A DNA stretch of 64,000 bases from Dickeya fangzhongdai (GTDB lineage: Bacteria > Pseudomonadota > Gammaproteobacteria > Enterobacterales > Enterobacteriaceae), in contig NZ_CP025003.1 in NCBI RefSeq assembly GCF_002812485.1, positions 186,001 through 250,000 of the forward strand, given 5' to 3'. The notes under the pieces were generated by a model. The model was not told where the DNA came from and searched no databases. It saw only the letters and a list, made by a program, of their open reading frames with translations. The number at the start of each line of letters is the position of its first letter. The stretch's first letter is position 1. Shown here one piece after another: positions 1 to 9,519 of this stretch. The translations under genes and the position numbers were made by a program.

Positions 1-491
1 GGCTGGCGTTGGCGGATTGGCTGGCGGCGCAAGGTTACACCCCGGTATGGAGCGGCGGCGGCAATGAACGGTATATCGTTGACGCGATTGACCCGGAACG
101 GCGTTATCGCAGTTTTGCCGGTGAGTTGTCTTTGTCGCAACTGCTGACGCTGCTGGCGGGTTCGAAAGCGCTGATCTGCGCCGACACCGGCGTGGCGCAT
201 CTGGCGAAATGGGTCAATACCCCGACCATGACGCTGTATGGTCCGGGTAATCCGGTCGCGTTTGGTCCCGGCCGCTTCTGGCAGAATAACCCGATTATCA
301 ACATCGGTTTCCACCCGATTCCTTGTCGCGACCAGCACACGCTATTTGGCCGTGAATTGTCCTGGCTTGAACGGTGCAATCGGAATGAAACGCGCTGCCT
401 GCAGTTCTGCGACGGGCAGTCAGCGTGTATGCAACAGATTTCCCTTCCTGAGATTCAGACGGCTTTTACCCATTTGTTGAGAAAGATTTAA
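1..491 (+). CDS. Glycosyltransferase family 9 (heptosyltransferase-like), 3' part only
   Basis: The reading frame is open to the left edge, so the true start lies outside the window. The visible ~160 residues are the C-terminal half of a GT9 enzyme: the nucleotide-sugar site ADTGVAHLAKWVNTPTMTLYGP (shown in part: ADTGVAHLAK) is typical of WaaC/WaaF/WaaQ heptosyltransferases. It should act on the inner face of the cytoplasmic membrane adding a sugar to the lipopolysaccharide core. Several cysteines near the end (CNRNETRCLQFCDGQSAC) are unusual for WaaC/WaaF and closer to the WaaQ-like branch. The stop codon overlaps the start of the O-antigen ligase gene by one base, implying translational coupling. 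Exact acceptor cannot be told. Confidence 0.85.
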   Translation, partial: LALADWLAAQGYTPVWSGGGNERYIVDAIDPERRYRSFAGELSLSQLLTLLAGSKALICADTGVAHLAKWVNTPTMTLYGPGNPVAFGPGRFWQNNPIINIGFHPIPCRDQHTLFGRELSWLERCNRNETRCLQFCDGQSACMQQISLPEIQTAFTHLLRKI

Positions 492-1699
492 TGACAACTC
501 AGTTATCGTTTAACACCCGACGTACCGATAATCGCGGCCTGTATTTTCTCAGTGCGCTGGCTATTTTTGTTAACCCGTTGGCCGAAGCGCCTAAAAACAT
601 CGCAATGGCGCTGTTGCTGCTGTGGGTGATCGTTCAGGCGGTCATGAATAAAAAAGAGCGCCAGTGGTCAGGGTGGGATCTGTTTTTTGCCCTTTACATA
701 CTCTCGTATCTGGTTGGCCTGCCGTTTTCCGCTTATCACACCGATGTGCGTTCTCTGACCGATGTAGCCCGTTATATGCTGTTCGGCTGGGTGATCTATC
801 ATGCCAGTTTCAGCGAAAAGCAGAAAATCGGTCTGGTGTTCTGGGCCACGCTGGGGACATTCGTCGGTCTGATTTATGGCGCGTGGGAACACTTTTACCT
901 CGGCAGGGAAACGTACTGGACGCTCAACTCGGTTGGTCATGTGAATCACGCCGCCATCTATAACGCTATTATTTGCGGGATGGCGTTGACGGTTCTGTTC
1001 AGTTACTGGTCGATGTTGGGCGTTGGCAAACGACTGATGTGGATAGCCATGCTGGCGCTGTCTCTGGTCTATGTGGCGTTTGGTGAAAGCCGGGCGACCT
1101 TCGGGGCCGTTCTTGTGGTGGCGCTGGTTTTGGGAGTAGGGTTCGCCAGAAAAAATAAAAAATTTCTGCTGCTGCCTGCTGTCTTTATCGCCGGGTTAAT
1201 TGCGGTTGCAATCCTCAGTAATGCGCGCGTTGTGGTAAAACAGGAGCAAAATGCTTCGGATAACAATGTATTGAGTTATCGTGATGTTATCTGGAGTTCA
1301 GCTCTTGATGTCTTCAAACAGCATCCTTTCTTTGGTGTAGGGAAAGAAAACTTCGAGAAAATCGACATCAATAAATGGCCAGATAAGCCACTGTTCACAC
1401 ATGTTTCTCATGCCCATAATATCTTTATCAACGTGCTGGCGGAAAACGGCGTCTGGGGCGCTTTTTGGGTCTTCAGCCTGTTTGGCGCGATGGGCGTGAC
1501 GTTGGCGCGTTATATACCGAAGAAAAATGCGTTGCCGGTTTCCTGGCTATCGTGGGGGGCGGCCTGCTCGGCATTGGTGGTCACGCTGGTGGTCGGGTTG
1601 GTTAACACCACTTTCCATCATGAACATGCCAATCTGAGCATGCTCTGTTTTGCACTGTGGCTGAGCCAGTATCGCTACGATCGTCAGCGTTTTATCTGA
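491..1699 (+). CDS. waaL: O-antigen ligase, WaaL family
   Basis: A 402-residue polytopic membrane protein with about ten hydrophobic segments and the large periplasmic loop of the Wzy_C/O-antigen ligase family. The loop carries the SHAHNIFINVLAENG stretch (around residues 305-320) with the conserved histidines, and an RDVIWSSALDVFKQHPFFGVG segment shortly before it. The family joins undecaprenyl-linked O-polysaccharide to the finished lipid A-core on the periplasmic side. It starts one base inside the preceding GT9 gene, so the two are one transcript. It converges on the leftward core-sugar genes, and a hairpin terminator lies between them. WaaL proteins diverge fast in sequence, so the call rests on topology, the loop motif and context. 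Confidence 0.85.
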   Translation: MTTQLSFNTRRTDNRGLYFLSALAIFVNPLAEAPKNIAMALLLLWVIVQAVMNKKERQWSGWDLFFALYILSYLVGLPFSAYHTDVRSLTDVARYMLFGWVIYHASFSEKQKIGLVFWATLGTFVGLIYGAWEHFYLGRETYWTLNSVGHVNHAAIYNAIICGMALTVLFSYWSMLGVGKRLMWIAMLALSLVYVAFGESRATFGAVLVVALVLGVGFARKNKKFLLLPAVFIAGLIAVAILSNARVVVKQEQNASDNNVLSYRDVIWSSALDVFKQHPFFGVGKENFEKIDINKWPDKPLFTHVSHAHNIFINVLAENGVWGAFWVFSLFGAMGVTLARYIPKKNALPVSWLSWGAACSALVVTLVVGLVNTTFHHEHANLSMLCFALWLSQYRYDRQRFI

Positions 1700-1705
1700 T
1701 CCGAC

Positions 1706-1750
1706 AGCCGGGTCATGGACGTAACGTCGGCCGTGACCCGGCTTCTTTTA
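1706..1750. terminator. Bidirectional hairpin between waaL and the GT4 gene
   Basis: A perfect 10-bp inverted repeat, AGCCGGGTCA (1706-1715) and TGACCCGGCT (1734-1743), is followed on the + strand by TCTTTTA. It lies between two convergent genes and probably ends waaL transcription. The loop itself contains a small GACGT-AACGTC repeat. Confidence 0.7.
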
Positions 1751-1793
1751 CCGAAAGGCATACGCCGAAAATCGCGGCGCACCCGGTATAGCA

Positions 1794-2912
1794 TCAAATC
1801 AACTGTTCATAGAGTTTGAGCATGTTATCGCTCAGAAAGCGCAGGTCGTAGCGTTCCACTTTGGCTCTCGCCTGCTCGCCAAACCCGCCGAACCCGGTTT
1901 CGCAAGCCTGTCGTACCGACTGGCGCAGGCCGTCATAGTCCAGCGAATCGCAAACAAACCCGTTCAAACCTGACTGGATAAACTCTTTGCCGCCGCACTG
2001 TTGTGACGTAATCACCCCCAGTCCGCTGGCCATCGCTTCCAACACCACATTCGGGAACGGGTCGTACAGCGTCGGCAGCAGCAGCATATCCGCCGCGCCG
2101 TAGTAGGGCCGGGTATCCGGCTGCATACCGACGAAATGAACCCGATCGGCGACGCCGAGCCGCCGGGCCAGACGCTGATAACGACGACTGTGCTTATCTT
2201 TCCCCACCACGATCAGGTGCGGATGCTGAGGAACGCCGCTGATGGCGTGGATCGCGCCCGCCAGCCCTTTGCGCTCGAAACCGGAACCGACAAACAGCAT
2301 CACTGGCGCGTTTTGCGGTACACCCAGTTGCTGACGCAGCGCGTGTCGGTAGGTCGCGCGCAGGTCGGGGGTAAAGGTGTCGGTGTTTACCCCGTTGTAA
2401 ATCAGCTGAATTTTATCGGCAGGCACGCCAAAGTAGTGGCGAATTTCATCCGCCACCATCTGCGAGTTGCAGATGACGGCTTTCAGCGATGGATGCTGAT
2501 ACATCGCCTGCTCCTGCGCCATCACATAGCGGTGAAAACCGGACCACCACAGCAGACGTCGCTGCAACGGGTTGAGAATCCGCGAACGCTGGGTAAGCCA
2601 GGACTGATGAACGCCGTCGCCGGCGCGGTAAATATGGCAGCCTGGAATCCGTTCGTGGCTCTGCACCAGATCGAACGCGGCGAAGTGCTGCTGAGCAGCC
2701 TGTGCGAACGCGCTCTCGCGCTGGACCCGGCCGGTGATGCGCGGGTTACAGATGATAACGCTGCGGTTGACCTGTTCCGCGCCTTCCCAACTGCGGGTGA
2801 TAACACTGACATCCAGTGAACGGTGGTTGCTGAGCGCGTCGAGCGCCCTGGAAACGAAGCGCTCCGCCCCGCCGTCCGGTCGGTATTTCTGCCGCACGAT
2901 CGCCAGTTTCAT
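1794..2912 (-). CDS. Lipopolysaccharide core glycosyltransferase, GT4 family
   Basis: A 372-residue GT-B enzyme. The N-terminus (KLAIVRQKYRPDGGAERFV) is the acceptor domain with the usual glycine pair; the C-terminal domain has FVGSGFERKGL (around 225-235) and LPTLYDPFPNVVLEAMASG (around 295-313), the E-x7-E region that binds the nucleotide sugar. This is the pattern of WaaG, WabG, WabH and WabK. Which sugar it adds (glucose, galacturonic acid or glucosamine) cannot be decided. The start overlaps the waaQ stop by four bases (ATGA), so it is the last gene of the leftward hldD-waaF-waaC-waaQ operon. Confidence 0.85.
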   Translation of the reverse strand: MKLAIVRQKYRPDGGAERFVSRALDALSNHRSLDVSVITRSWEGAEQVNRSVIICNPRITGRVQRESAFAQAAQQHFAAFDLVQSHERIPGCHIYRAGDGVHQSWLTQRSRILNPLQRRLLWWSGFHRYVMAQEQAMYQHPSLKAVICNSQMVADEIRHYFGVPADKIQLIYNGVNTDTFTPDLRATYRHALRQQLGVPQNAPVMLFVGSGFERKGLAGAIHAISGVPQHPHLIVVGKDKHSRRYQRLARRLGVADRVHFVGMQPDTRPYYGAADMLLLPTLYDPFPNVVLEAMASGLGVITSQQCGGKEFIQSGLNGFVCDSLDYDGLRQSVRQACETGFGGFGEQARAKVERYDLRFLSDNMLKLYEQLI

Positions 2913-3994
2913 CCCTGTGCCTCCAGCAGTGCCGAATCAACCGCCAGCAACACCTGCTGAACGCTGATTTGCTGCAGACAGTCGCTAACCTTGCTGCCGC
3001 CGCAACCGTCTTTACCGCAAGGGCGGCAGGGATGGCGGTCGGAGACTATCACCCGGTTGACGGTCATCCACGGCGCCCATTCGGTGTCTCCGCTGGGGCC
3101 GAACAGCGCCACCACCGGCGTTTGCATCGCAGACGCGATATGCATCGGCACCGAGTCCACGCCCAGCAGCAATTGTGCTTTGCCGATCAGGCTCGCCAGC
3201 TGTTTGAGCGTCAACTGGCCGGCCAGATCCAACACCGGATGGGTCAGGCGCGACTTGATGTCGGCGATCATCGCCATTTCGCTTTCCGCCGGCGAAGCGC
3301 TTAGCACGATGGTGTGGCCGCGTTCGCACAGGGTGTTGATGGCTTCCGCCATCGCGCTGCTCTTCCAGCATTTGAACAGCCAGCGCGATGTTGGATGAAC
3401 CACGATGAAGGGTTGTCCCTGCCATTGCTGGGCCCGCAGTTTCTGGTCTACCGCCTGATCGGCCTCCTCGCCGGCGATCAGTTGTAACCGACGCGCTTCC
3501 GGTTCCGGCTGGATCCCCAGTACTCGCAGGGTATCCAGATGGGATTCCACCGTGTGGCGGCGCGGAATGCGCGGTACGCGATACTGAAACGTCTTTTTCC
3601 AGAACGACAGTTTGTCGCGTGCGCTGTTGCGAAAGGTGACGCCGAGCGGGATGCCCGCCAGACGCGCGATCCATAAACCGCGCATACTCTCGGTCAGGTG
3701 AATGATGGCGTCATAACGTTGCGCCCGCAGCGTTTTCAGCAGCGCCCACTCTTTCGCCAGATGACCGAACGGCCCAAGTTTTTTCCATTTTTTGTCGACG
3801 GTATAAAGCTGGTCAATCGCCGGATGCAGCGATAGCATTTCCGCCGTGTCGGCAAACACCAGCGCGTCGATTTGGGCGTCCGGGTAATGCTGACGCAGAA
3901 TGGAAAATAGCGGCGATGTCAGCAGCACATCGCCATGATGGCGGAATTTGGTAATAAGGATTCGCCGGAGTTCAACCTTACGCGGTGAGGTCAC
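2909..3994 (-). CDS. waaQ: Lipopolysaccharide heptosyltransferase III (WaaQ-like, GT9)
   Basis: A 361-residue GT9 enzyme. It has the N-terminal LITKFRHHGDVLLTSPLF motif, the VHPTSRWLFKCW stretch characteristic of WaaQ, and LLGVDSVPMHIASAMQTPVVALFGP in the C-terminal nucleotide-sugar domain. WaaQ adds the branching third heptose of the inner core from ADP-heptose. A cysteine cluster (HPCRPCGKDGCGG) lies near the C-terminus. The start codon is GTG, 12 bases after the waaC stop, and no better in-frame start is seen. It is part of the leftward heptose operon and is coupled to the GT4 gene by an ATGA overlap. Confidence 0.88.
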   Translation of the reverse strand: MTSPRKVELRRILITKFRHHGDVLLTSPLFSILRQHYPDAQIDALVFADTAEMLSLHPAIDQLYTVDKKWKKLGPFGHLAKEWALLKTLRAQRYDAIIHLTESMRGLWIARLAGIPLGVTFRNSARDKLSFWKKTFQYRVPRIPRRHTVESHLDTLRVLGIQPEPEARRLQLIAGEEADQAVDQKLRAQQWQGQPFIVVHPTSRWLFKCWKSSAMAEAINTLCERGHTIVLSASPAESEMAMIADIKSRLTHPVLDLAGQLTLKQLASLIGKAQLLLGVDSVPMHIASAMQTPVVALFGPSGDTEWAPWMTVNRVIVSDRHPCRPCGKDGCGGSKVSDCLQQISVQQVLLAVDSALLEAQG

Positions 3995-4006
3995 AGTAAA
4001 ACCGCC

Positions 4007-4978
4007 TTATTCAGTCAAGAGAGAAGCACAGTGCTGCCACACATCGGCGGCGCGGAGATCCGCCAGATTGCGGCTGCCTGCCGGACGGCAGACATGCTGG
4101 TTTTGGCCGTAGCCGCCAATCAACCCCGGATCGGTCGGGCCGTACAGCGTGATGTTGGGGCGGTCGAGCGCGGCGGCGAGGTGACTGAGCCCGGTATCCA
4201 CCGAGACCACGGCTTTTGCGCCCGCCAGTATGCCTGCGACCTGTTCCAGAGTAAGCCGGGGCAGCACGTCTACGTGAGAAAACCCGGCTGCCAGTCGCTG
4301 CGCCCGCTGGTGCTCGTGCTCCGCGCCCCAGGGCAATTTGATGCGCAGTCCGCGAGGTTCGGCCAGCGCGATCAGTTCGCGCCAGTGCGACTCCGGCCAG
4401 TGTTTTTCATCCCGGGTGGTGGCATGCAGAAACACCAGATACGGCTGGTTGTCGGCGGGCTGTGCCGACAGAAAACGCGCCGCAATGGCGTAATCGCCCT
4501 GTTCCGTCGGTTTACGGTAATTCAGGCTGACGGAAAACAGCTCCCGGATGCGTTCTACCGCGTGCTGCTGGCTGGCGATCGGATGTCGATACTGATAAAA
4601 CCAGCTGGCCAGCGGCTCGCGGGCGCTTTTCCAGTCCAGCCCATGCTTGTTGCCGAGTGCCTGGCGGGTCACCAGCACCGCGCTTTTCAGCAGCCCCTGC
4701 GCATCGATGACCGCATCATAGCGTTTTTCCCGCAGCTGTGTTTTGAATGCGGCCCGCTCGGCGCGGGTTTCACGGCTGAACCAGCTTTTGCGCCAGCGGC
4801 GGATTGCCACCGAAATGACGCGATCAACCGCCGGGTGCCAGCCGGGGATCTGGGCAAAACCTTCTTCCACCACCCAGTCGAACTGGATGCCGTGAATCAC
4901 CTGCATCGCATCGGTGAGTGCGGGCAGGGTGTGCAGCACGTCGCCCATGGAAGACGTTTTGACGATCAATACCCTCAT
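4007..4978 (-). CDS. waaC: Lipopolysaccharide heptosyltransferase I
   Basis: A 323-residue GT9 enzyme close to the 319 residues of E. coli WaaC. It starts MRVLIVKTSSMGDVLHTLPAL, the family N-terminus, and contains VVSVDTGLSHLAAALDRPNITLYGPTDP in the donor domain. It transfers the first L-glycero-D-manno-heptose from ADP-heptose to Kdo of lipid A-Kdo2. The frame stays open upstream, but the ATG at 4978 matches the family start and overlaps the waaF stop in an ATGA arrangement, so it is preferred. Product of hldD is its substrate, consistent with their shared operon. Confidence 0.95.
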   Translation of the reverse strand: MRVLIVKTSSMGDVLHTLPALTDAMQVIHGIQFDWVVEEGFAQIPGWHPAVDRVISVAIRRWRKSWFSRETRAERAAFKTQLREKRYDAVIDAQGLLKSAVLVTRQALGNKHGLDWKSAREPLASWFYQYRHPIASQQHAVERIRELFSVSLNYRKPTEQGDYAIAARFLSAQPADNQPYLVFLHATTRDEKHWPESHWRELIALAEPRGLRIKLPWGAEHEHQRAQRLAAGFSHVDVLPRLTLEQVAGILAGAKAVVSVDTGLSHLAAALDRPNITLYGPTDPGLIGGYGQNQHVCRPAGSRNLADLRAADVWQHCASLLTE

Positions 4979-6027
4979 GCAGGCTCCCCTTTGGCGGGCA
5001 GATAGCGTGACAGGGCGTCCAGCACCTGTTGCGGCTGAATATCGATCAGGCTCTGATGATACCCTTGTTCGGCATCGCCCTTGCGCACCCGGTGATAACC
5101 GGTGATCAGGCGGATGACCTCGGCCTGGTGGGAGAGCGGCGGGGTGAAGTCCGGGCTGCTGGGGCCGTACAGCGCCACCAGTGGGCGGTTGAGCGCTGCT
5201 GCCACGTGCATCAGACCCGAGTCGTTGCTGACGATCGCCTGACAGGCGGCGATCAACACCACCGCCTGATCCAGCGCAGTCTGCCCGGCCAGATTGAGAC
5301 AATGTTCGCGGGCATCGGCACTCAGGGTTTGACGGATGTCCTCACCTGCCTGACGGTCGTTGTTCGAACCGAACAAGATGACCTGATAACCTTGTTCAAT
5401 CAGCGTTTGTGCCAGCGAACCGTAGTGGTAATGCGGCCAGCGTTTGGCCGGGCCGAACTCGGCGCCGGGGCAGAAACCAATCAGCGGCCGGGCGTCGGTC
5501 AAATTAAAGGCGGCGGTGACATCCGCAATTTCGGCGTCATTCACCGCCAACTGCGGCCACAGTAAAGGCTGAGGCAAATCAGCGGCGGTATGAATGCGGG
5601 CACGGTCATAAGCCAGCGCGACATAGCGCTGCACCATCAGCGGGAAAGCGGCTTTGTCCAGAACCCGTAGGTCATTGAGCAGACCGTAACGCATTTCACC
5701 GCGCCAGCCGGTGCGATGCGGAATATCGGCAAAAAAAGGCACCAGCGCCGATTTGAAGGAATTGGGCAGCACATAGGCGCGATCGTATCGCTGCTCGCGC
5801 AGCGATACGCCCAGTCGCCGACGTTCGCCGAGCGCCAGCATGCCGTGTCCCAGCGGCATGGGCAATGCCTGATGTACTTCGGGCATGCGCGCCAGCAGCG
5901 GGCGACACCAAGCCGGCGCCATCACATCGATGATGGCGTCCGGGTGTTCGGCCTTCAGGGTGCGGTAAAGACTGTGCGACATCATCATGTCGCCCACCCA
6001 GGAAGGGCCGATAACCAGAATTTTCAT
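4975..6027 (-). CDS. waaF: Lipopolysaccharide heptosyltransferase II
   Basis: A 350-residue GT9 enzyme (E. coli 348). The N-terminal KILVIGPSWVGDMMMSHSLYRTLK and the C-terminal IVSNDSGLMHVAAALNRPLVALYGPSSP are WaaF signatures. It adds the second heptose to heptose I of the inner core. It follows hldD by about 30 bases and overlaps waaC by four. Loss of this step is known in enterobacteria to give deep-rough lipopolysaccharide. Confidence 0.96.
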   Translation of the reverse strand: MKILVIGPSWVGDMMMSHSLYRTLKAEHPDAIIDVMAPAWCRPLLARMPEVHQALPMPLGHGMLALGERRRLGVSLREQRYDRAYVLPNSFKSALVPFFADIPHRTGWRGEMRYGLLNDLRVLDKAAFPLMVQRYVALAYDRARIHTAADLPQPLLWPQLAVNDAEIADVTAAFNLTDARPLIGFCPGAEFGPAKRWPHYHYGSLAQTLIEQGYQVILFGSNNDRQAGEDIRQTLSADAREHCLNLAGQTALDQAVVLIAACQAIVSNDSGLMHVAAALNRPLVALYGPSSPDFTPPLSHQAEVIRLITGYHRVRKGDAEQGYHQSLIDIQPQQVLDALSRYLPAKGEPA

Positions 6028-6057
6028 ACCGTTCGTGTTTCCTTACGGCAAAGCGAA

Positions 6058-6990
6058 TCAGGCGTTGCGGTTCAGCCAGGCCAGGTAGTCGGCGACCCCT
6101 TCCGCTACGGTTTTGAACGGCTTTTCATAACCAGCGGCGCGCAGGTTGGTGAGGTCTGCCTGCGTGTAGGACTGATAGCGGCCTTTCAGTTTTTCCGGGA
6201 AAGGGATGTATTCCACGCCGTCTTTCTGGTGGTAGGCCAGTACGGCATCCGCCACGGCCTGGAAGGACTCGGCACGGCCGGTGCCGCAGTTGAAGATGCC
6301 GGAAACTTCGTGTTGCCAGAACCACAGGTTCACCGCCGCCACGTCGCCGACATAGATGAAATCGCGTTTGAAATTTTCGCTGCCGGCGAACAATTTGGGT
6401 TTTTCACCCTGATTGATCTGGTTATTCAGGTGGAACGCCACGCTGGCCATGCTGCCTTTGTGGCCTTCGCGCGGCCCGTAGACGTTGAAGTAGCGAAAGC
6501 CGCAAATCTGTGAGCTGGTTTGCGGCAGAATTTCACGCACATACTGGTCGAACAGGAACTTGGAATAGCCGTAAACATTCAGCGGCTGCTCATATTGACG
6601 CTCTTCCACGAAGTTGTCGGTGCGGCCGCCGTAGGTAGCGGCAGAAGAGGCATACATGAATGGAATTCCACGCTCCAGGCAGTAGTGCAACACGTCCTTG
6701 GAGTACTGATAGTTATTATCCATCATGTACTTACCATCCCACTCAGTAGTGGAGGAACAGGCGCCTTCGTGGAAAATAACCTCGATATCGCCCAGATCGT
6801 CTCCGGCAACGATGCTGGCGAGGAAGTCTTCCTTATCCATGTAGTCGGCGATGTCCAGATCAACCAGATTGGCGAACTTGGTGCCATCCTTAAGGTTGTC
6901 GACCACCAGAATATCCCGATACCCGTCATCATTCAGCGCTTTTACGATATTGCTGCCGATGAAACCAGCGCCGCCAGTTACGATAATCAT
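6058..6990 (-). CDS. hldD: ADP-L-glycero-D-manno-heptose 6-epimerase
   Basis: A 310-residue short-chain dehydrogenase/epimerase, the same size as E. coli HldD. It has the N-terminal [22 protein letters not shown]-binding loop, the ASSAATYGG catalytic serine region near 115 and the [12 protein letters not shown] active-site Tyr-x3-Lys around 140. It converts ADP-D,D-heptose to ADP-L,D-heptose, the donor used by WaaC, WaaF and WaaQ. It is the first gene of the leftward heptose operon; its promoter must lie in the 262-bp region shared with kbl, where I could not pick out a convincing one. Confidence 0.97.
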   Translation of the reverse strand: MIIVTGGAGFIGSNIVKALNDDGYRDILVVDNLKDGTKFANLVDLDIADYMDKEDFLASIVAGDDLGDIEVIFHEGACSSTTEWDGKYMMDNNYQYSKDVLHYCLERGIPFMYASSAATYGGRTDNFVEERQYEQPLNVYGYSKFLFDQYVREILPQTSSQICGFRYFNVYGPREGHKGSMASVAFHLNNQINQGEKPKLFAGSENFKRDFIYVGDVAAVNLWFWQHEVSGIFNCGTGRAESFQAVADAVLAYHQKDGVEYIPFPEKLKGRYQSYTQADLTNLRAAGYEKPFKTVAEGVADYLAWLNRNA

Positions 6991-7252
6991 GGGAGTTACC
7001 TGCTATCTTGCTGGTGGAGCACCGCGCTCCACACCTATTGGCCGCTATAATAGCATTTCGACGCATCACAGACATCCTGTGCGGATTTTCCCGCCGTTTC
7101 TTGCCAGGCGCTTCGCATTTCCGGCGTGATCACTGTGGCATTTTGTGGCTGACCTGTCAGCCCGGCTCGCATTTCTCCACTACCTTTACCTCCATAAGGC
7201 CTACCGCCGCTCGGCGGAAATTCCGATGACGGACGAAAAGGAGAGCCGCGCC

Positions 7253-8449
7253 ATGCCTGATGCGTTTTATCACCAACTGACCGCCCAGCTTGCCTCGCTG
7301 CACGACGAGGGACTGTTTAAGGATGAACGGCCGATCACCACAGCGCAGCAGGCGCACATTACGGCGGCGGACGGCGGCGAGCTGATTAACTTCTGCGCGA
7401 ACAATTATCTGGGGTTAGCCAATCACCCGGCGGTGATTGCCGCGGCCAAAGCCGGGCTGGATAGCCACGGCTTCGGCATGGCGTCGGTACGTTTTATCTG
7501 CGGTACGCAGGATATTCACCAGATGCTGGAGCGCCGGCTGGCGGCGTTTCTCGATATGGAGGATGCCATCCTCTACTCCTCCTGCTTTGACGCCAACGGC
7601 GGGTTGTTCGAAACCCTGATGGGGGAAAACGACGCGATTGTGTCCGATGCGCTCAATCATGCGTCGATCATCGACGGTATTCGCCTGTCAAAAGCGCGCC
7701 GTTATCGTTACGACAATAACGATATGCATCAGCTGGAGGCACGGTTGCAACAGGCCCGGTCGGAAGGGGCGCGTAATCTGATGATTGCCACCGACGGCGT
7801 GTTTTCGATGGACGGCGTGATCGCCAATTTGCGCGGTATTTGCGATCTGGCGGAGCGCTACGACGCGCTGGTGATGGTGGATGACTCCCACGCGGTGGGA
7901 TTTGTCGGCGAACAGGGACGCGGCACCCATGAATACTGCCAGGTGATGGGGCGGGTGGACATTATTACCGGCACGCTGGGCAAAGCGCTGGGCGGTGCGT
8001 CCGGCGGCTATACCGCCGCCCGGCGGGAGGTGGTGGCGTGGCTGCGTCAGCGCTCCCGGCCGTACCTGTTTTCCAATTCGCTGGCGCCGTCGATTGTGTC
8101 GGCGTCGATCAAGGTATTGGACCTGCTGCAGGATGGACAGGCGCTGCGTCGGCGTCTGTGGCATAACGCCAGTCTGTTTCGTCAGCGGATGACTGAGGCG
8201 GGGTTTACGCTCGCGGGCGCAGATCACGCCATTATTCCGGTGATGCTGGGCGATGCCCGGCTGGCGCAGGCATTCGCGGCGGCGTTGCGACAGGAAGGCA
8301 TTTATGTCACCGGTTTTTTCTACCCGGTGGTGCCGCACGGGCAGGCGCGCATCCGTACCCAGATGTCGGCGGCGCATACGCCGGAGCAGATTGAACGGGC
8401 GGTGACGGCGTTTATCCGGGTCGGCCGCCAACTGGGCGTGGTGAAGTGA
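7253..8449 (+). CDS. kbl: 2-amino-3-ketobutyrate coenzyme A ligase (glycine C-acetyltransferase)
   Basis: A 398-residue PLP enzyme, identical in length to E. coli Kbl. It has [15 protein letters not shown], the [14 protein letters not shown] aspartate/histidine region and the PLP lysine in [15 protein letters not shown] (around 240-250). It cleaves 2-amino-3-ketobutyrate with CoA to glycine and acetyl-CoA, completing threonine breakdown started by Tdh. The frame extends 36 codons further upstream, but the ATG at 7253 has AGGAG about 9 bases before it and matches the family start. Forms an operon with tdh, 10 bases apart. Confidence 0.97.
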   Translation: MPDAFYHQLTAQLASLHDEGLFKDERPITTAQQAHITAADGGELINFCANNYLGLANHPAVIAAAKAGLDSHGFGMASVRFICGTQDIHQMLERRLAAFLDMEDAILYSSCFDANGGLFETLMGENDAIVSDALNHASIIDGIRLSKARRYRYDNNDMHQLEARLQQARSEGARNLMIATDGVFSMDGVIANLRGICDLAERYDALVMVDDSHAVGFVGEQGRGTHEYCQVMGRVDIITGTLGKALGGASGGYTAARREVVAWLRQRSRPYLFSNSLAPSIVSASIKVLDLLQDGQALRRRLWHNASLFRQRMTEAGFTLAGADHAIIPVMLGDARLAQAFAAALRQEGIYVTGFFYPVVPHGQARIRTQMSAAHTPEQIERAVTAFIRVGRQLGVVK

Positions 8450-8459
8450 GGAGACGATG

Positions 8460-9482
8460 ATGAAAGCGCTGGCGAAACTGCGCCCGGAACCGGGCATCTG
8501 GCTGACTGACGTTTCCGCGCCGGAACCGGGCCACAACGATGTGATGATCAAAATCCGTAAAACCGCCATTTGCGGCACCGACGTGCATATCTACAACTGG
8601 GATGCGTGGTCGCAGAAAACCATCCCGGTGCCGATGGTGGTCGGGCATGAGTATGTCGGCGAGATCGTGGCGATAGGGCAGGAAGTGGAAGGGTTCAGGA
8701 TTGGCGATCGGGTGTCGGGCGAAGGGCATATCACCTGCGGCTATTGCCGTAACTGCCGCGCCGGACGCCGTCATTTGTGCCGCAATACCTCCGGCGTCGG
8801 TGTCAACCGGCCGGGCGCTTTCGCCGAGTACCTGGTGATTCCGGCGTATAACGCGTTCCGTCTTCCGGCGGCGATTCCCGATGACATCGCTGCTATTTTC
8901 GATCCGTTCGGCAACGCGGTGCATACGGCGCTGGCGTTTGATCTGGTGGGTGAAGACGTGTTGGTAAGCGGCGCGGGGCCGATTGGCGTCATGGCGGCGG
9001 CGGTTTGCCGCCATGTCGGCGCCCGTCATGTGGTGATTACCGACGTCAATGACTACCGGCTGGCGCTGGCGCGGCGGATGGGCGTTAACCGGGCGGTGAA
9101 TGTAGCGCGGGAATCGCTGACCGACGTGATGCGGGAACTGGGTATGACCGAAGGATTTGACGTCGGGCTGGAGATGTCCGGCGCGCCGGCGGCCTTGCGC
9201 ACGTTGCTGTCGGTGATGAACCACGGCGGTCGCATCGCCATGCTGGGTATTCCGCCGGAAGCCGTATCGGTAGACTGGAGTGACATCATTTTCAAGGGGC
9301 TGGTGATTAAAGGTATCTACGGCCGTGAAATGTTTGAAACCTGGTACAAAATGGCGGCGTTGATCCAGTCCGGACTGGATCTGTCGCCGATCATCACCCA
9401 TCGCTACGCCATTGACGATTTCCAAAACGGGTTTGATGTGATGCGCTCCGGCCAATCCGGCAAGGTGGTGCTGAGCTGGTAA
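8460..9482 (+). CDS. tdh: L-threonine 3-dehydrogenase
   Basis: A 340-residue zinc medium-chain dehydrogenase. It has catalytic-zinc Cys in [15 protein letters not shown] (around 35-48), GHEYVG, the structural-zinc cysteines [15 protein letters not shown] (around 93-107) and the NAD-binding [14 protein letters not shown]. It oxidises threonine to 2-amino-3-ketobutyrate, the Kbl substrate. Two ATG codons stand side by side at 8457 and 8460; GAGGAG at 8448-8453 is 6 bases from the second and only 3 from the first, and the E. coli protein begins MKAL, so 8460 is chosen. Confidence 0.97.
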   Translation: MKALAKLRPEPGIWLTDVSAPEPGHNDVMIKIRKTAICGTDVHIYNWDAWSQKTIPVPMVVGHEYVGEIVAIGQEVEGFRIGDRVSGEGHITCGYCRNCRAGRRHLCRNTSGVGVNRPGAFAEYLVIPAYNAFRLPAAIPDDIAAIFDPFGNAVHTALAFDLVGEDVLVSGAGPIGVMAAAVCRHVGARHVVITDVNDYRLALARRMGVNRAVNVARESLTDVMRELGMTEGFDVGLEMSGAPAALRTLLSVMNHGGRIAMLGIPPEAVSVDWSDIIFKGLVIKGIYGREMFETWYKMAALIQSGLDLSPIITHRYAIDDFQNGFDVMRSGQSGKVVLSW

Positions 9483-9519
9483 CCGGCCGCGCCGCCGATA
9501 GACGACGCGGCTCGCCGTA

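Noticed and set aside
2136..2819. A 227-codon frame opposite the GT4 gene
   Set aside because: No domain, no start context, covered by a clear gene on the other strand.
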